From Candidatus Agathobaculum pullicola (GTDB taxonomy: Bacteria; Bacillota; Clostridia; Oscillospirales; Butyricicoccaceae), in assembly GCA_019115085.1 (NCBI GenBank), contig DXEF01000033.1, positions 1 to 64,000 of the forward strand: a stretch of 64,000 bases of DNA. Reading direction: 5' to 3'. Position numbers and translations under genes: made by a program. Under the pieces are notes generated by a model, which was given only the letters and a program-made list of their open reading frames with translations, ran no database searches and had not been told where the DNA came from. Numbering within the stretch: position 1 is the stretch's first letter; each line of letters starts with the position of its first letter. This document shows, one piece after another, positions 51,999 through 59,799 of this stretch.

Positions 51999-54067
51999 AG
52001 CCCCATCTCCTCCCAATTCTTCGAGATGGTCTCCATCAGGCGGTTGGATTCCTCCTGCAAGGAAAGCAGTTCCTTGTGGATCTCGGTCATGCGTTCGTGA
52101 AAATCCACGCCGTCGTCCTCGGCGGGCGCTACGCCCACATACGCGCCGGGCGTGAGCGAATAGCCCTTTGCTTCGATTTCCTCCAGCGTCGCCACCTTGC
52201 ACAGACCCGGGATATCGCTGTATTCTCCCTTACCAAACTTTTGTGTCAGCCAAAAATAGCCTTTTGATGCTTCAATCATAGCATCTAATTCCCGGCGAAT
52301 AACAAGACATGTATTTTTTATCTGAGCTACGAAAGAGGATTTTTTTAATACCCTTGTATCTGATAGGTTGCATTTTGGGATTTCTATTTCATCATCAAAA
52401 CGATAATGATAAATAATTTCTTTAAAGTTATTATATCTCAATGCAGCCAGCGATTGCGTTTCGAATTTATCTACGAGCTGAGTAATAAGTTGTAAGTCTT
52501 CTATTTTTTTACAATCATTAATTGCTGCATACCAATGAAGACTCGCTATTTTTTCTTTTAATTCATCACACAAATCAAGATATTGTTTTTGCTTTTCCTT
52601 TTGCCCTGTAGGCCAATGCGTATTACGAAGCAAATATTCCATGTATTCAAATATTGTACTGTTCTTGATGCGATAAACATAGTGGTTTAACATATGTTCA
52701 TACTCATCCAAAAGCATGGTGTACTTACTTGCTTCTCCCCGATACAGCCATACAATGGCGGTCAGGTTACGAATCTGCCACTCGTTCCATTCGTTCAGGG
52801 TGCGGTCTACCACGGTGTAATAGTTCCGCGCGTCGATGAACAGCACCTTGTCCCTCAGTTCTTCTTTTTTGCCCTTGTCAAAGAACCACAGGGAGCAGGG
52901 CAGGCTACGGGTATAGAAGAAGTTATTGCCCACACTGACCATGACATCAACGTGTCCGGTTCGCACCAGCTTTTCTCGAATATCCTTGTCCTTACCCTGA
53001 CTGTCGGTGGCAGAAGATGCCATGACAAAGCCTGCCCGGCCGTGTTCGTTCAGATAGGCGTAAAAATAGGAAATCCACAGGTAATTGGCGTTGCCAAACT
53101 CCTTGTTCTTATTGACGGAGGGTATGCCGAAGGGCAACCGGCCAGCACTCTGGGCGGATTCCGACTTCACCTTGTCCACATTAAAAGGCGGATTCGCCAT
53201 CACATAATCGCAGCAGCCCGCCAGATTGTGGGCGTCGTGATAGAAGGTGTTGGCCTCATCGCCGGACTTGACCACACCCGTCAGCCCATGTACCGCCAGA
53301 TTCATCAGGCATAGCTGGGCGTTGTACTCCACCTTTTCTTGGCCGTAAAAAGTCATGGTGTTGTTTGCCTGCATCCCGGCGTGCTCCACGAAGTCACCGG
53401 TCTGCACGAACATACCGCCGCTGCCGCAGGCCGGGTCCAACAGAATGCCCTGCGTCGGTTCGAGCACATTGACGATCATCTTAACCAAAGACTTGGGGGT
53501 AAAAAACACGCCGTCATCCTGCGCAATGTTTTTGGCAAATTTATTGAGGAAGTATTCGTAAATCCGGCCCACAATGTCGCCGCCCACATCATCCAAGGCG
53601 CTGTTATTGAAGATACGCAGCAACTCTGCCAGCAGTTCATCGGAGAACATGGTATAATCCTTGGGCAGCACACCAGAGAGCTGCTCGCTCTGCTGCTCCA
53701 CCAGCTCCATGGCGTTGTTCACCACTTCGCCCAGACTGTTCATGACCTCGCCCCGCCAGTTGGTCAGTCCTGCGGCAGGGATGTTCTCCGGCAATTCCAC
53801 CAGATAGGCATACTGGGCCTCACGAGGGAGAAACAGGGCGCTACGCGAGGCAAAGTCGCTGGCCTCCACGGGCAACACCCGCCCGCCACGCACCGGTCGG
53901 TCTTTCAATATCTCTGCTTCCACCAATTTGAAGCGACTGTACGCATAGCGCAGAAAGATCAGACCCAAAACAGGCATGCAATATTGGTTTGAGGTCAACT
54001 TAGAGCCCGCACGCAGCAAGTCGGCAGATTCCCACAACTCAGCTTCCAGTTTGCGAATGTTTATCAT
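51995..54067 (-). CDS. hsdM: Type I DNA methyltransferase subunit (HsdM), 690 aa
   Basis: An N6-adenine methylase. The N-terminal helical domain is LWESADLLRAGSKLTSNQY. The SAM-binding motif I is LLDPACGSGGMFV (near residue 210) and the catalytic motif IV is MANPPFN. At 690 residues it is longer than the common ~500. The extra C-terminal part (about 470-690) includes a coiled-coil stretch (EKQKQYLDLCDELKEKIASL) and a final helix shared with related HsdM proteins. It is first in the hsdM-hsdS-orf-hsdR operon. A promoter is visible upstream. Confidence 0.95.
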   Translation of the reverse strand: MINIRKLEAELWESADLLRAGSKLTSNQYCMPVLGLIFLRYAYSRFKLVEAEILKDRPVRGGRVLPVEASDFASRSALFLPREAQYAYLVELPENIPAAGLTNWRGEVMNSLGEVVNNAMELVEQQSEQLSGVLPKDYTMFSDELLAELLRIFNNSALDDVGGDIVGRIYEYFLNKFAKNIAQDDGVFFTPKSLVKMIVNVLEPTQGILLDPACGSGGMFVQTGDFVEHAGMQANNTMTFYGQEKVEYNAQLCLMNLAVHGLTGVVKSGDEANTFYHDAHNLAGCCDYVMANPPFNVDKVKSESAQSAGRLPFGIPSVNKNKEFGNANYLWISYFYAYLNEHGRAGFVMASSATDSQGKDKDIREKLVRTGHVDVMVSVGNNFFYTRSLPCSLWFFDKGKKEELRDKVLFIDARNYYTVVDRTLNEWNEWQIRNLTAIVWLYRGEASKYTMLLDEYEHMLNHYVYRIKNSTIFEYMEYLLRNTHWPTGQKEKQKQYLDLCDELKEKIASLHWYAAINDCKKIEDLQLITQLVDKFETQSLAALRYNNFKEIIYHYRFDDEIEIPKCNLSDTRVLKKSSFVAQIKNTCLVIRRELDAMIEASKGYFWLTQKFGKGEYSDIPGLCKVATLEEIEAKGYSLTPGAYVGVAPAEDDGVDFHERMTEIHKELLSLQEESNRLMETISKNWEEMGL

Positions 54068-54210
54068 GTTTTTCCTCCGGGATGTATTCTATCATGTCGC
54101 CGAAGCCCGTACGACGACAGTTTTGTTCATTTTTCTCCATCAATTGCCTTCATGGCCTGGTGACAAAAATCAATGCTTTGAGTCACTTCAAGCGACAAAA
54201 ATCCAATTTA

Positions 54211-54239
54211 AGTATAGCAAAATCTGTTATTCAAAGCAA
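54211..54239 (-). promoter_or_regulatory. Promoter of the hsd operon
   Basis: Minus-strand TTGCTT (54239-54234), a 17-bp spacer and TATACT (54216-54211), about 145 bases before hsdM. No other promoter is evident in the following 9 kb of closely packed genes. Confidence 0.6.
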
Positions 54240-54275
54240 GAAAGCATTGCATCTGCCCATCAGAACCACCGACAT

Positions 54276-54309
54276 AAAAAGGCAGAGTGCCCCGCAAGAG
54301 CGCTCTGCC
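54276..54309 (-). terminator. Terminator of the 55-aa gene
   Basis: GGCAGAGCGCTC pairs imperfectly with CACTCTGCC, and TTTTTATG follows on the minus strand. It lies about 50 bases after the stop. Confidence 0.75.
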
Positions 54310-54356
54310 ATATACACATAAAAATCAAGTCCTAATCACGTCATGCCGTTGGAAAA

Positions 54357-54524
54357 TTATTCTTTTTCGTCCTCCGCGCGATCCGGGAGCGAAATCACCC
54401 GTAGTTCTGTCTCCGGATCGCTGATATACAATTCCTCGCACTCGCGCTGTGCTTCGATCAACGTGTTGATTGCCTGTTCGGTCGCACGGAACAGCGTGAA
54501 ATACATCTTTTTATAATCCGGCAT
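54357..54524 (-). CDS. Small mobile-element protein, 55 aa
   Basis: A short ORF reading MPDYKKMYFTLFRATEQAIN and ending in an acidic tail. It has AGGGGTG upstream, a terminator downstream and a divergent regulator gene. Very similar small helical proteins (YKKMYFxLF) are common in clostridial integrated elements and prophages. The function is unknown. Confidence 0.72.
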   Translation of the reverse strand: MPDYKKMYFTLFRATEQAINTLIEAQRECEELYISDPETELRVISLPDRAEDEKE

Positions 54525-54549
54525 AAAATCACCCCTATAATAGCAGAAT

Positions 54550-54589
54550 AGGACATATTGTCCAAAATGTCAATAGGACGATTTGTCCT
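54550..54589. promoter_or_regulatory. Twin palindromic operators in a divergent promoter
   Basis: GGACATATTGTCC (54551-54563) and AGGACGATTTGTCCT (54575-54589) share the half-site GGAC/GTCC and are about 25 bp apart, on one face of the helix. They lie between the XRE regulator gene and the divergent 55-aa gene. The XRE protein probably binds both and controls itself and the divergent gene. Confidence 0.65.
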
Positions 54590-54615
54590 TTGTTATAGTT
54601 ATCTTGGTGATGGTT

Positions 54616-54819
54616 ATGAATCTCAGGATCCGAGACTTGCGCGAAGATGCTGACCTGACGCAAAAGCAAATCTCAGAAATTATTTTGTGCGATCAATCCC
54701 TTTATTCCAAGTACGAGCGCGGGGAACGTGTATTGCCGCTTGATCTGGCAGTCAAATTGGCCGACTATTATCAGGTATCGCTGGACTATCTGGTCGGTCG
54801 CAGCAATAAACGAAAGTAA
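54616..54819 (+). CDS. XRE-family HTH regulator, 67 aa
   Basis: A Cro/CI-type DNA-binding protein consisting of the HTH domain alone: LREDADLTQKQISEIILCDQSLYSKYERGERVLPLDLAVKLADYY. The ATG at 54616 is chosen because it gives the usual family start (MNLRIRDLRED). Upstream alternatives overlap the operators. It probably acts as the maintenance repressor of the element's right-hand module. Confidence 0.85.
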   Translation: MNLRIRDLREDADLTQKQISEIILCDQSLYSKYERGERVLPLDLAVKLADYYQVSLDYLVGRSNKRK

Positions 54820-54828
54820 ATACATGAC

Positions 54829-54858
54829 AAAGCGGTACGGAGCATTCCGTACCGCTTT
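54829..54858. terminator. Bidirectional terminator
   Basis: A 12-bp stem (AAAGCGGTACGG / CCGTACCGCTTT) has a 6-nt loop and is flanked by A- and T-rich DNA. It is shared by the convergent XRE gene and the replication-relaxation-like gene. Confidence 0.85.
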
Positions 54859-54859
54859 A

Positions 54860-55861
54860 TTATTTCGCTTGTAACAAGCACACTCCAATTCGTGTTTTTG
54901 GCGATAGCACACCACGCTCTCGCAACACGCGCAGCACTGGCTGCTGAAAATCCCATGCGATGATGCGCACCGGCGCTTCCGGGTCAGGCTCCCGCGCGAG
55001 ATATTCCAGCAGCTCCATCCATTGCCCCTGAAGCAGGGATAGTGTGATGCCTGCTTTTGCCTTCTCCTGCTCTTCCATCTGCGCAATGCTAGTGCGCCAG
55101 TCCTTCCGGTCAAAGTGCTGCACAAAGGCCTGTGCCGACCCATCCAGCGGCAGTAGGATTGTATTGTCCTCCCATGTGATATGGAAGTTCAGCTTCATGT
55201 GCCGGAGTGCGCGGGTATCCTTTCTCAGCGCCCAGAGCGAGTATTCCAGAATGTCCGCGATCGCTTCTGGCGTTTCGACGAGGATCACTTTTTCAAACGA
55301 CATCATTGCCCCGGCTAGCCGCACGGCCGCATTTTTCTCGCCGTTGGGATTGAGCCGCTGGTTGCCGTTCCCGAAGTGGTATACCGGATGTAGAAAACGT
55401 TCCTCGTCATAGATGCAGCCGACGAACCGAGAATATTTCAGACTGTCTGTGCTGCGCACGGCCTGCCGTTCCCGTTCGCGCTTGATCTGCAAGGACGTCT
55501 GGTACTTGCGCCCGCAAAGCAGGACGAAGAACAGCCACGCCTCGTTGATGCGGCTGAGCCGCACCGCCTTTTCGATGCTGTGTGTGCTCGTCAGCTTGTC
55601 CTCAATGAACGCTTTCGATTTTCTCCGATCTTTTTGCAACACCCGGCAATATGCTTCAAACCCGGCGTCTGTAACAAAATAACTCTTGTGTCCCGGCGCC
55701 TTGACAACCTCCAGATACCCTGCGCGGCACAGCTTCTGAAACGCATCCTGTGTGCGCGCATAATTGCTTCCCAGTAATTTGAGCGCATGGTACGGCAGCT
55801 GCCCGCAGACAACACTGACTTGTAGCAAAAGCCATGCTGCGCTGTTTCTACATATCCGCAT
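54860..55861 (-). CDS. Replication-relaxation-like winged-helix protein, 333 aa
   Basis: The N-terminal winged helix (about 10-75: LPYHALKLLGSNYARTQDAFQKLCRAGYLEV, then GHKSYFVTDAGFEAY) resembles the replication-relaxation/MarR-like proteins of plasmids and ICEs. The rest (about 95-333) is an alpha/beta domain (EKVILVETPEAIADILEYSL, RIIAWDFQQPVLRVLRERG) of unknown function. It overlaps the preceding gene by 14 bases. With iteron-like repeats just upstream of that pair, a role in replication or copy control of the excised element is likely but inferred. Confidence 0.6.
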   Translation of the reverse strand: MRICRNSAAWLLLQVSVVCGQLPYHALKLLGSNYARTQDAFQKLCRAGYLEVVKAPGHKSYFVTDAGFEAYCRVLQKDRRKSKAFIEDKLTSTHSIEKAVRLSRINEAWLFFVLLCGRKYQTSLQIKRERERQAVRSTDSLKYSRFVGCIYDEERFLHPVYHFGNGNQRLNPNGEKNAAVRLAGAMMSFEKVILVETPEAIADILEYSLWALRKDTRALRHMKLNFHITWEDNTILLPLDGSAQAFVQHFDRKDWRTSIAQMEEQEKAKAGITLSLLQGQWMELLEYLAREPDPEAPVRIIAWDFQQPVLRVLRERGVLSPKTRIGVCLLQAK

Positions 55862-56513
55862 TGTACCCTGCTCCCAGATCGAAAACCGGGATTTTGCCGG
55901 GCCGGATACAGATCACAGTCTGATCCCTGTCGCCCCAGCAGCTCGTCTGGACGTTGGAGCAGTAGATGCCGCTATCACTGGTCAGCAGGTACCGCTCAAT
56001 GACGTTCAGCACTGCGCGCGTTTCCAGATTATCATGATCCCGCACATCGGCGGGCTGATGCGATGCCGCATAGCAATGGTAAAACACGACCGTACTCGCC
56101 CGGAACCGCGGCAGGGCGGGTGCCCGGCGCGCCAGCAGCCGGTTTAGCGGCTCGCACACAAACTCGGTGCAGCTGCTTCGTTTGGACAGGCGCAGTGGCA
56201 ACCGGATCACCACCGAGCCGTCTTTCTGTACGGCCAGTTCGTAGCCGTCCGGCAAATCGTCACCAGTCTGCTCTGGTTGATCAGCGGTCATGGCTGTTCC
56301 CGCATCTGCCCGCGAAAAATATTTCCTGCTGCACAGGAAATATTTTTCGCGGGTCTCTGCATAGGCCTCGCGGGCGGCGATGGCCGTGTCCTGCGCTGCA
56401 TTTGCCAGACGGCGCAGGTAGTCGTCATCGTCACAGCCTACCGCAAGCCGTTCGGATAATTCATTCAGATTTTGCAGGGCGGCGCAGAATGCCGCCCCGG
56501 TGCGATCATGCAT
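55848..56513 (-). CDS. Element-encoded protein of DUF6100 type, 221 aa
   Basis: The ATG with GAGGAGG upstream gives MHDRTGAAFCAALQNLNELSER; a longer open frame upstream is not used. The N-terminal half is helical (DYLRRLANAAQDTAIAAREAYAETREKYF). The C-terminal half is beta-rich with ELAVQKDGSVVIRLPLRL, AASHQPADVRDHDNLETRAVLN and a final PGKIPVFDL. I believe it belongs to the DUF6100 group found beside replication genes of clostridial elements; this is memory-based. The HDNLETRAVLN block, with conserved charged residues, might be a nuclease-like site. Confidence 0.6.
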   Translation of the reverse strand: MHDRTGAAFCAALQNLNELSERLAVGCDDDDYLRRLANAAQDTAIAAREAYAETREKYFLCSRKYFSRADAGTAMTADQPEQTGDDLPDGYELAVQKDGSVVIRLPLRLSKRSSCTEFVCEPLNRLLARRAPALPRFRASTVVFYHCYAASHQPADVRDHDNLETRAVLNVIERYLLTSDSGIYCSNVQTSCWGDRDQTVICIRPGKIPVFDLGAGYNADM

Positions 56514-56560
56514 CGAAGTCTCCTCCTCTCTGCTCTTTTGGTTCGAAAACGCAAAAATCA

Positions 56561-56806
56561 TTACCGCCCATACCCGCGCAGCGAACAACCGGGTAAAGAG
56601 GAACGGCGTTGATGTATACAACCGCGATTTTCGGGATGCAAATTCGCATTTGACGGACGTTTCCTTATGAAACCAACGTCTTTTTGCAATTACCGCCCAA
56701 TGCTGCGTTTTTTCAAAAGTGCACCTTTTTGGCGCTTTCGATTTCGGGAGGAAAAGGTGCACTTTCTGACCAAATTACCGCCCACTGTTTTGCGATTTAC
56801 CGCACA
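56561..56806 (+). repeat. Iteron-like direct repeats with a long inverted repeat
   Basis: TTACCGCCCA occurs in the same orientation at 56561, 56690 and 56775, and as TTACCGCACA at 56797. Between the second and third copies a 14-bp perfect inverted repeat, AAAGTGCACCTTTT (56716-56729) and its complement (56752-56765), flanks 22 bases. The cluster lies upstream of the two putative replication genes. It looks like an origin or a control region of the excised element. Confidence 0.5.
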
Positions 56807-56853
56807 GTTTTGCGGGCAAAAAAGTTCTGTTTTTTTCGCGTTTCCAACTTAGC

Positions 56854-57048
56854 CTACTCTCCTGTCTGCCGGTCGATCCATGCAAGAACTTTGTCTTTGG
56901 GCGCCAATTTTCGTTTTCCGATATGTAATGTCGGAAAATCGGCGCGGTTCAAGAGCTGGTACGCACCCGACCGTGAAATGCCGAGTAGCACCGCGATCTG
57001 TTCAGCATTCAGCACATCGGGGTAGTCCTCATATGCGATCCGTTTCAT
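56854..57048 (-). CDS. Excisionase-type small HTH protein, 64 aa
   Basis: A MerR/Xis-like DNA-binding domain: DVLNAEQIAVLLGISRSGAYQLLNRADFPTLHIGKRKL, with the typical wing HIGKRK. AGGAGG precedes the ATG by seven bases; an ATG two codons earlier is also open. Such proteins bend DNA at att sites and steer integrase towards excision. It is divergent from the DUF6076-integrase operon. Confidence 0.85.
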   Translation of the reverse strand: MKRIAYEDYPDVLNAEQIAVLLGISRSGAYQLLNRADFPTLHIGKRKLAPKDKVLAWIDRQTGE

Positions 57049-57054
57049 ATTCAT

Positions 57055-57128
57055 CCCTCCTCCCAGTTGACAAATTAGATTGTTTCGTCTATTATAGAAC
57101 TATAATTCTACGAAAACATAATAACATC
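57055..57128. promoter_or_regulatory. Divergent promoter region with partial inverted repeat
   Basis: TTGACAAATT...GTTTC (57067-57086) is repeated inverted as GAAACAATTTGTCAA (57131-57145), with five extra bases in the first arm. A TATAAT-like box for each direction lies between or beside them. It could be the binding site of the small HTH protein. Confidence 0.4.
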
Positions 57129-57157
57129 TTGAAACAATTTGTCAATAGGCGTATAAT
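57129..57157 (+). promoter_or_regulatory. Promoter of the DUF6076-integrase operon
   Basis: TTGAAA (57129-57134), an exact 17-bp spacer and TATAAT (57152-57157), 44 bases before the DUF6076 start. Confidence 0.75.
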
Positions 57158-57201
57158 TATTTTATAAATAAATCTTTCTATGTGGAGGTGTAGGATTTCC
57201 T

Positions 57202-58200
57202 ATGCACCTGATCATTCCGTCCGAGTGCCATCTTCGCGTATTTGTTACGGCAAAGCAGGAGGTTTTTGAATTTTATGACAATGCAGAACATATGCTGCAC
57301 CGGCACACCTTTTCTTACGGAGAAAGCATCATCCAACTGCTGGAGAGCTGGAAAGAAACTGATGAACCCCTTTTACAGGAAGCCTATGAATATCTAATAA
57401 AGCGAGCGCAGGTCGGAGAGGAAAACATGGGAGAATGGAATGAAATACTGTTCCGTTTTCAGCATGTAGATAATCCGTTTCTCTATCTGCTGGTGATGCA
57501 GCTTGCACCGCTGCTGCTCAAAAGCTTCTACGATATCGATCCTTCCATTGTCACCGATTTCCGCGAGGAACTGGATAAGGTCAGGGCAGATGCACACACG
57601 CTGCTGTTCGATTGCCTGAACCCGGAAACAGCGGATATCTGCCGCCGGTATTGGGAGATCTGGGGACGTACACCGATGCGTTTGCCTTCCATCCGCACGG
57701 AATTACTTCCTGCCCGCACGCGCGCGGCCTACAACGGCTGGATCTCGCCGGCCGAGAACACAGATCCAGAATATCTTTACAATACACAGCAGCAGATGAT
57801 ACTGGCAGAGGTGTGCTATCCCCGTTCTGTGCAGGAACTATACGTTTTTCTTAAATCCACCTATCTGCGCCGTGCGGTACGCTTCAAAGAATGCCGGCTG
57901 TGCGGCAAGCTGTTTTCAGCAACAGACGGCGACCGGACAGAATACTGCTCCCGTGAATATGAAAAAGGCAAGACCTGCCGAGAGGTCGGTGCTTCGCGTG
58001 TCTATCAGAAAAAGCTGCTCGGCAACCCGATCACACGCGCCTATAACCGCGCTTACAAGACCCACAACGCCCGCATCCGCTATGGCACGATGACGCGCGA
58101 GGAATTCAATGCATGGACGGAAGAGGCGAAAAAGCACCGTGATGCCTGTCAGGCTGGCGAAATTTCACTGGAGCGTTTTGAGGAATGGCTGAAACAATGA
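57202..58200 (+). CDS. DUF6076-type protein, 332 aa
   Basis: A protein found directly upstream of tyrosine integrases in many clostridial islands. Residues of about 1-150 are mainly helical. At about 233-260 a zinc-ribbon-like site reads CRLCGKLFSATDGDRTEYCS, followed by YEKGKTCREVGASRVYQKK, giving four cysteines that could hold one Zn ion. A basic helical tail follows (AYNRAYKTHNARIRYG). GGAGGTG lies upstream of the ATG. It is 46-56 bases from the integrase start and probably in the same operon. The function is unproven; a DNA-binding accessory to recombination is likely. Confidence 0.75.
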   Translation: MHLIIPSECHLRVFVTAKQEVFEFYDNAEHMLHRHTFSYGESIIQLLESWKETDEPLLQEAYEYLIKRAQVGEENMGEWNEILFRFQHVDNPFLYLLVMQLAPLLLKSFYDIDPSIVTDFREELDKVRADAHTLLFDCLNPETADICRRYWEIWGRTPMRLPSIRTELLPARTRAAYNGWISPAENTDPEYLYNTQQQMILAEVCYPRSVQELYVFLKSTYLRRAVRFKECRLCGKLFSATDGDRTEYCSREYEKGKTCREVGASRVYQKKLLGNPITRAYNRAYKTHNARIRYGTMTREEFNAWTEEAKKHRDACQAGEISLERFEEWLKQ

Positions 58201-58255
58201 AGGAAACAGAAACCTGTTTTCTGTTTTCAAATACAAGGAGAGGAGCGTGCGACAT

Positions 58256-59443
58256 ATGAGTACGCGGGATTCCCGCGGTACCTCTGGCGGTGGCAATATC
58301 CGACAGCGTCCCGACGGACGCTGGGAAGGCCGCTACACAGCAGGTATCGATCCGGGCACCGGAAAGCAAATCCAGAAATCCATCTATGGCAAAACACAAA
58401 AGGAGGTGCGAGAGCGTTTACGCAAAATCACATCTGAAATCGACGAGGGCAGTTATCTGGAGCCGTCCAAATGCCGTGTGGGCAAATGGCTGGATATCTG
58501 GCTGAACGAGTACACCGAGAACGTCAAGCCATACACCAAGTATTCCTATCGAGTGACCATCAAGAATCACTTAAAGCCCGCTTTCGGCTATGTCCGTCTG
58601 GCCGAACTGAACACCGTCATGGTACAGGCGTTTCTTAACAATCTGGTGCGCAGCAAGGCGGAAGGCGGCAAGGGGTTGTCTCCCAAAACCGCGATCAACA
58701 TTCACGGCGTCTTTCACCGCGCGCTCAAACAGGCAGTCAACATTGGTCTGATCCGCAGCAACCCCACCGATGCCTGTATCCGTCCGCGCGGTGAACGAAA
58801 GCCGATCCGTCCGCTGGAGGACGAGGAGGTCAGCGCATTTCTACGCGCAATCGAGGGTCATCGCTTTGCGTCACTCTATCTGGTCGACCTGTTCACCGGT
58901 ATGCGGCAGGGCGAAATTTTGGGGCTGACTTGGGACTGCGTGGACTTCCGGCGCGGCACAATTTTTCTGTACCGCCAGCTGCAGCAGCGACAGGCCAAGG
59001 GCGACTTCGGATATTACTTCACTTCGCTCAAAAACGGAAAGTCTCGCACCATTACGCCTGCTCCTACCGTTATGCGAGTATTGCAGGCACAGCGAAAAGC
59101 GCAGAACGAAATGCGCCTGCGTGCCGGTGCTGCCTGGCACAACGACGAAGAATTAGTATTTACCGACGAACTCGGCCGACCGCTCAGTCGGCGCACCGTA
59201 TACAAAAACTTCAAGCAGATTGCAAACCAGCTTGATCTTCCTAATCTTCGCTTCCACGATTTACGGCATACATTTGCCACCATCTCTTTTCAGTCCGGCG
59301 ATGATCCCAAGACCGTACAGGAGAATCTGGGGCATCATTCGGCTGCTTTTACACTGGATGTTTACGGTCATGTGACCGACCGCATGAAGCGCGAAAGTGC
59401 CGAGCGCATGGAACGCTTCATCCGCTCCACCATCGCCCGATAA
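58256..59443 (+). CDS. Tyrosine-type site-specific integrase, 395 aa
   Basis: The recombinase that inserts and excises the island at tRNA-Ser. An N-terminal arm-binding domain (about 15-60: GNIRQRPDGRWEGRYTAGID) and a SAM-like core-binding domain (about 65-165) precede the catalytic domain. Catalytic residues are visible: Arg in LFTGMRQGEILGL, His-x-x-Arg in FHDLRHTFAT, His in LGHHSAAFT and the nucleophile Tyr in LDVYGHV. The ATG is chosen by spacing from GAGGAG; a GTG three codons earlier is possible. It ends 117 bases from the tRNA 3' end, the usual position for a tRNA integrase. Confidence 0.95.
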   Translation: MSTRDSRGTSGGGNIRQRPDGRWEGRYTAGIDPGTGKQIQKSIYGKTQKEVRERLRKITSEIDEGSYLEPSKCRVGKWLDIWLNEYTENVKPYTKYSYRVTIKNHLKPAFGYVRLAELNTVMVQAFLNNLVRSKAEGGKGLSPKTAINIHGVFHRALKQAVNIGLIRSNPTDACIRPRGERKPIRPLEDEEVSAFLRAIEGHRFASLYLVDLFTGMRQGEILGLTWDCVDFRRGTIFLYRQLQQRQAKGDFGYYFTSLKNGKSRTITPAPTVMRVLQAQRKAQNEMRLRAGAAWHNDEELVFTDELGRPLSRRTVYKNFKQIANQLDLPNLRFHDLRHTFATISFQSGDDPKTVQENLGHHSAAFTLDVYGHVTDRMKRESAERMERFIRSTIAR

Positions 59444-59523
59444 GGGTAAAAATAAGGGTCAAACCGCAATAGCAAAAATATGAATTCGAAAATTAGTTCT
59501 GAAAACGACTTAAAATATAAAAA

Positions 59524-59558
59524 AATACGGTATTAAACCAAAGTTTAATACCGTATTT
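59524..59558 (+). terminator. Terminator of the integrase gene
   Basis: AATACGGTATTAAA and TTTAATACCGTATT pair around CCAAAG, with TTTCT after. It is a near copy of the hairpin behind the integrase remnant (31048-31079). Confidence 0.85.
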
Positions 59559-59559
59559 C

Positions 59560-59582
59560 TGGCGGAGAGTCAGGGATTTGAA
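59560..59582 (-). repeat. Right att copy within tRNA-Ser
   Basis: Identical over 23 bases to 31081-31103. A few T/C bases just outside are also shared. Confidence 0.9.
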
Positions 59583-59650
59583 CCCTGGAGACGCTCATCA
59601 CGCCTACACGATTTCCAATCGTGCGCCTTCGACCACTCAGCCAACTCTCC
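59560..59650 (-). tRNA. tRNA-Ser (anticodon GGA)
   Basis: A 91-base class II tRNA on the minus strand. The acceptor stem GGAGAGT / ACTCTCC is followed by G and an encoded CCA. The D arm is GGCTGAGTGGTCGAAGGC, the anticodon loop TTGGAAA has anticodon GGA, and a long variable arm leads to the T loop TTCAAAT. Its 3' end is the integration site of the 28.5-kb element. The att copy at 59560-59582 is part of the gene, so integration restores a complete tRNA. Confidence 0.97.
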
Positions 59651-59762
59651 AAATATTTATTTTTCTCACAAAGGACAAGAGATATTATACTGGATAAATT
59701 CAAATTCGTCAAGTATTTTTTCATTTTTATTTTCTTTTTTTATCCTGATTCTTATTTTCAAC

Positions 59763-59795
59763 AACACACCCTGCGCCAACGGCGCAGGGTGTGTT
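59763..59795 (-). terminator. Terminator of the cytidylate-kinase-like gene
   Basis: A 15-bp perfect stem (AACACACCCTGCGCC / GGCGCAGGGTGTGTT) with a 3-nt loop begins just after the stop on the minus strand. TTGAAAA follows. Confidence 0.8.
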
Positions 59796-59799
59796 TCTT

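Larger units (their letters stand above)
31081..59582 (+). mobile_element. Integrative element in tRNA-Ser carrying a defence island
   Basis: About 28.5 kb between the two 23-bp att copies. Integrase, a DUF6076 protein, a small HTH protein and putative replication genes lie at the right end. The cargo is McrBC, a WYL regulator, a DdmDE-like pair, a complete type I restriction-modification system and a gene set with a Vat-like acetyltransferase. No conjugation or phage structural genes are seen. It is therefore a mobilisable or satellite-like genomic island rather than a complete ICE or prophage. Confidence 0.85.

Noticed and set aside
31081..59582. Prophage interpretation of the element
   Set aside because: No capsid, portal, terminase, tail or lysis genes; only integrase, regulatory, replication-like and cargo genes.
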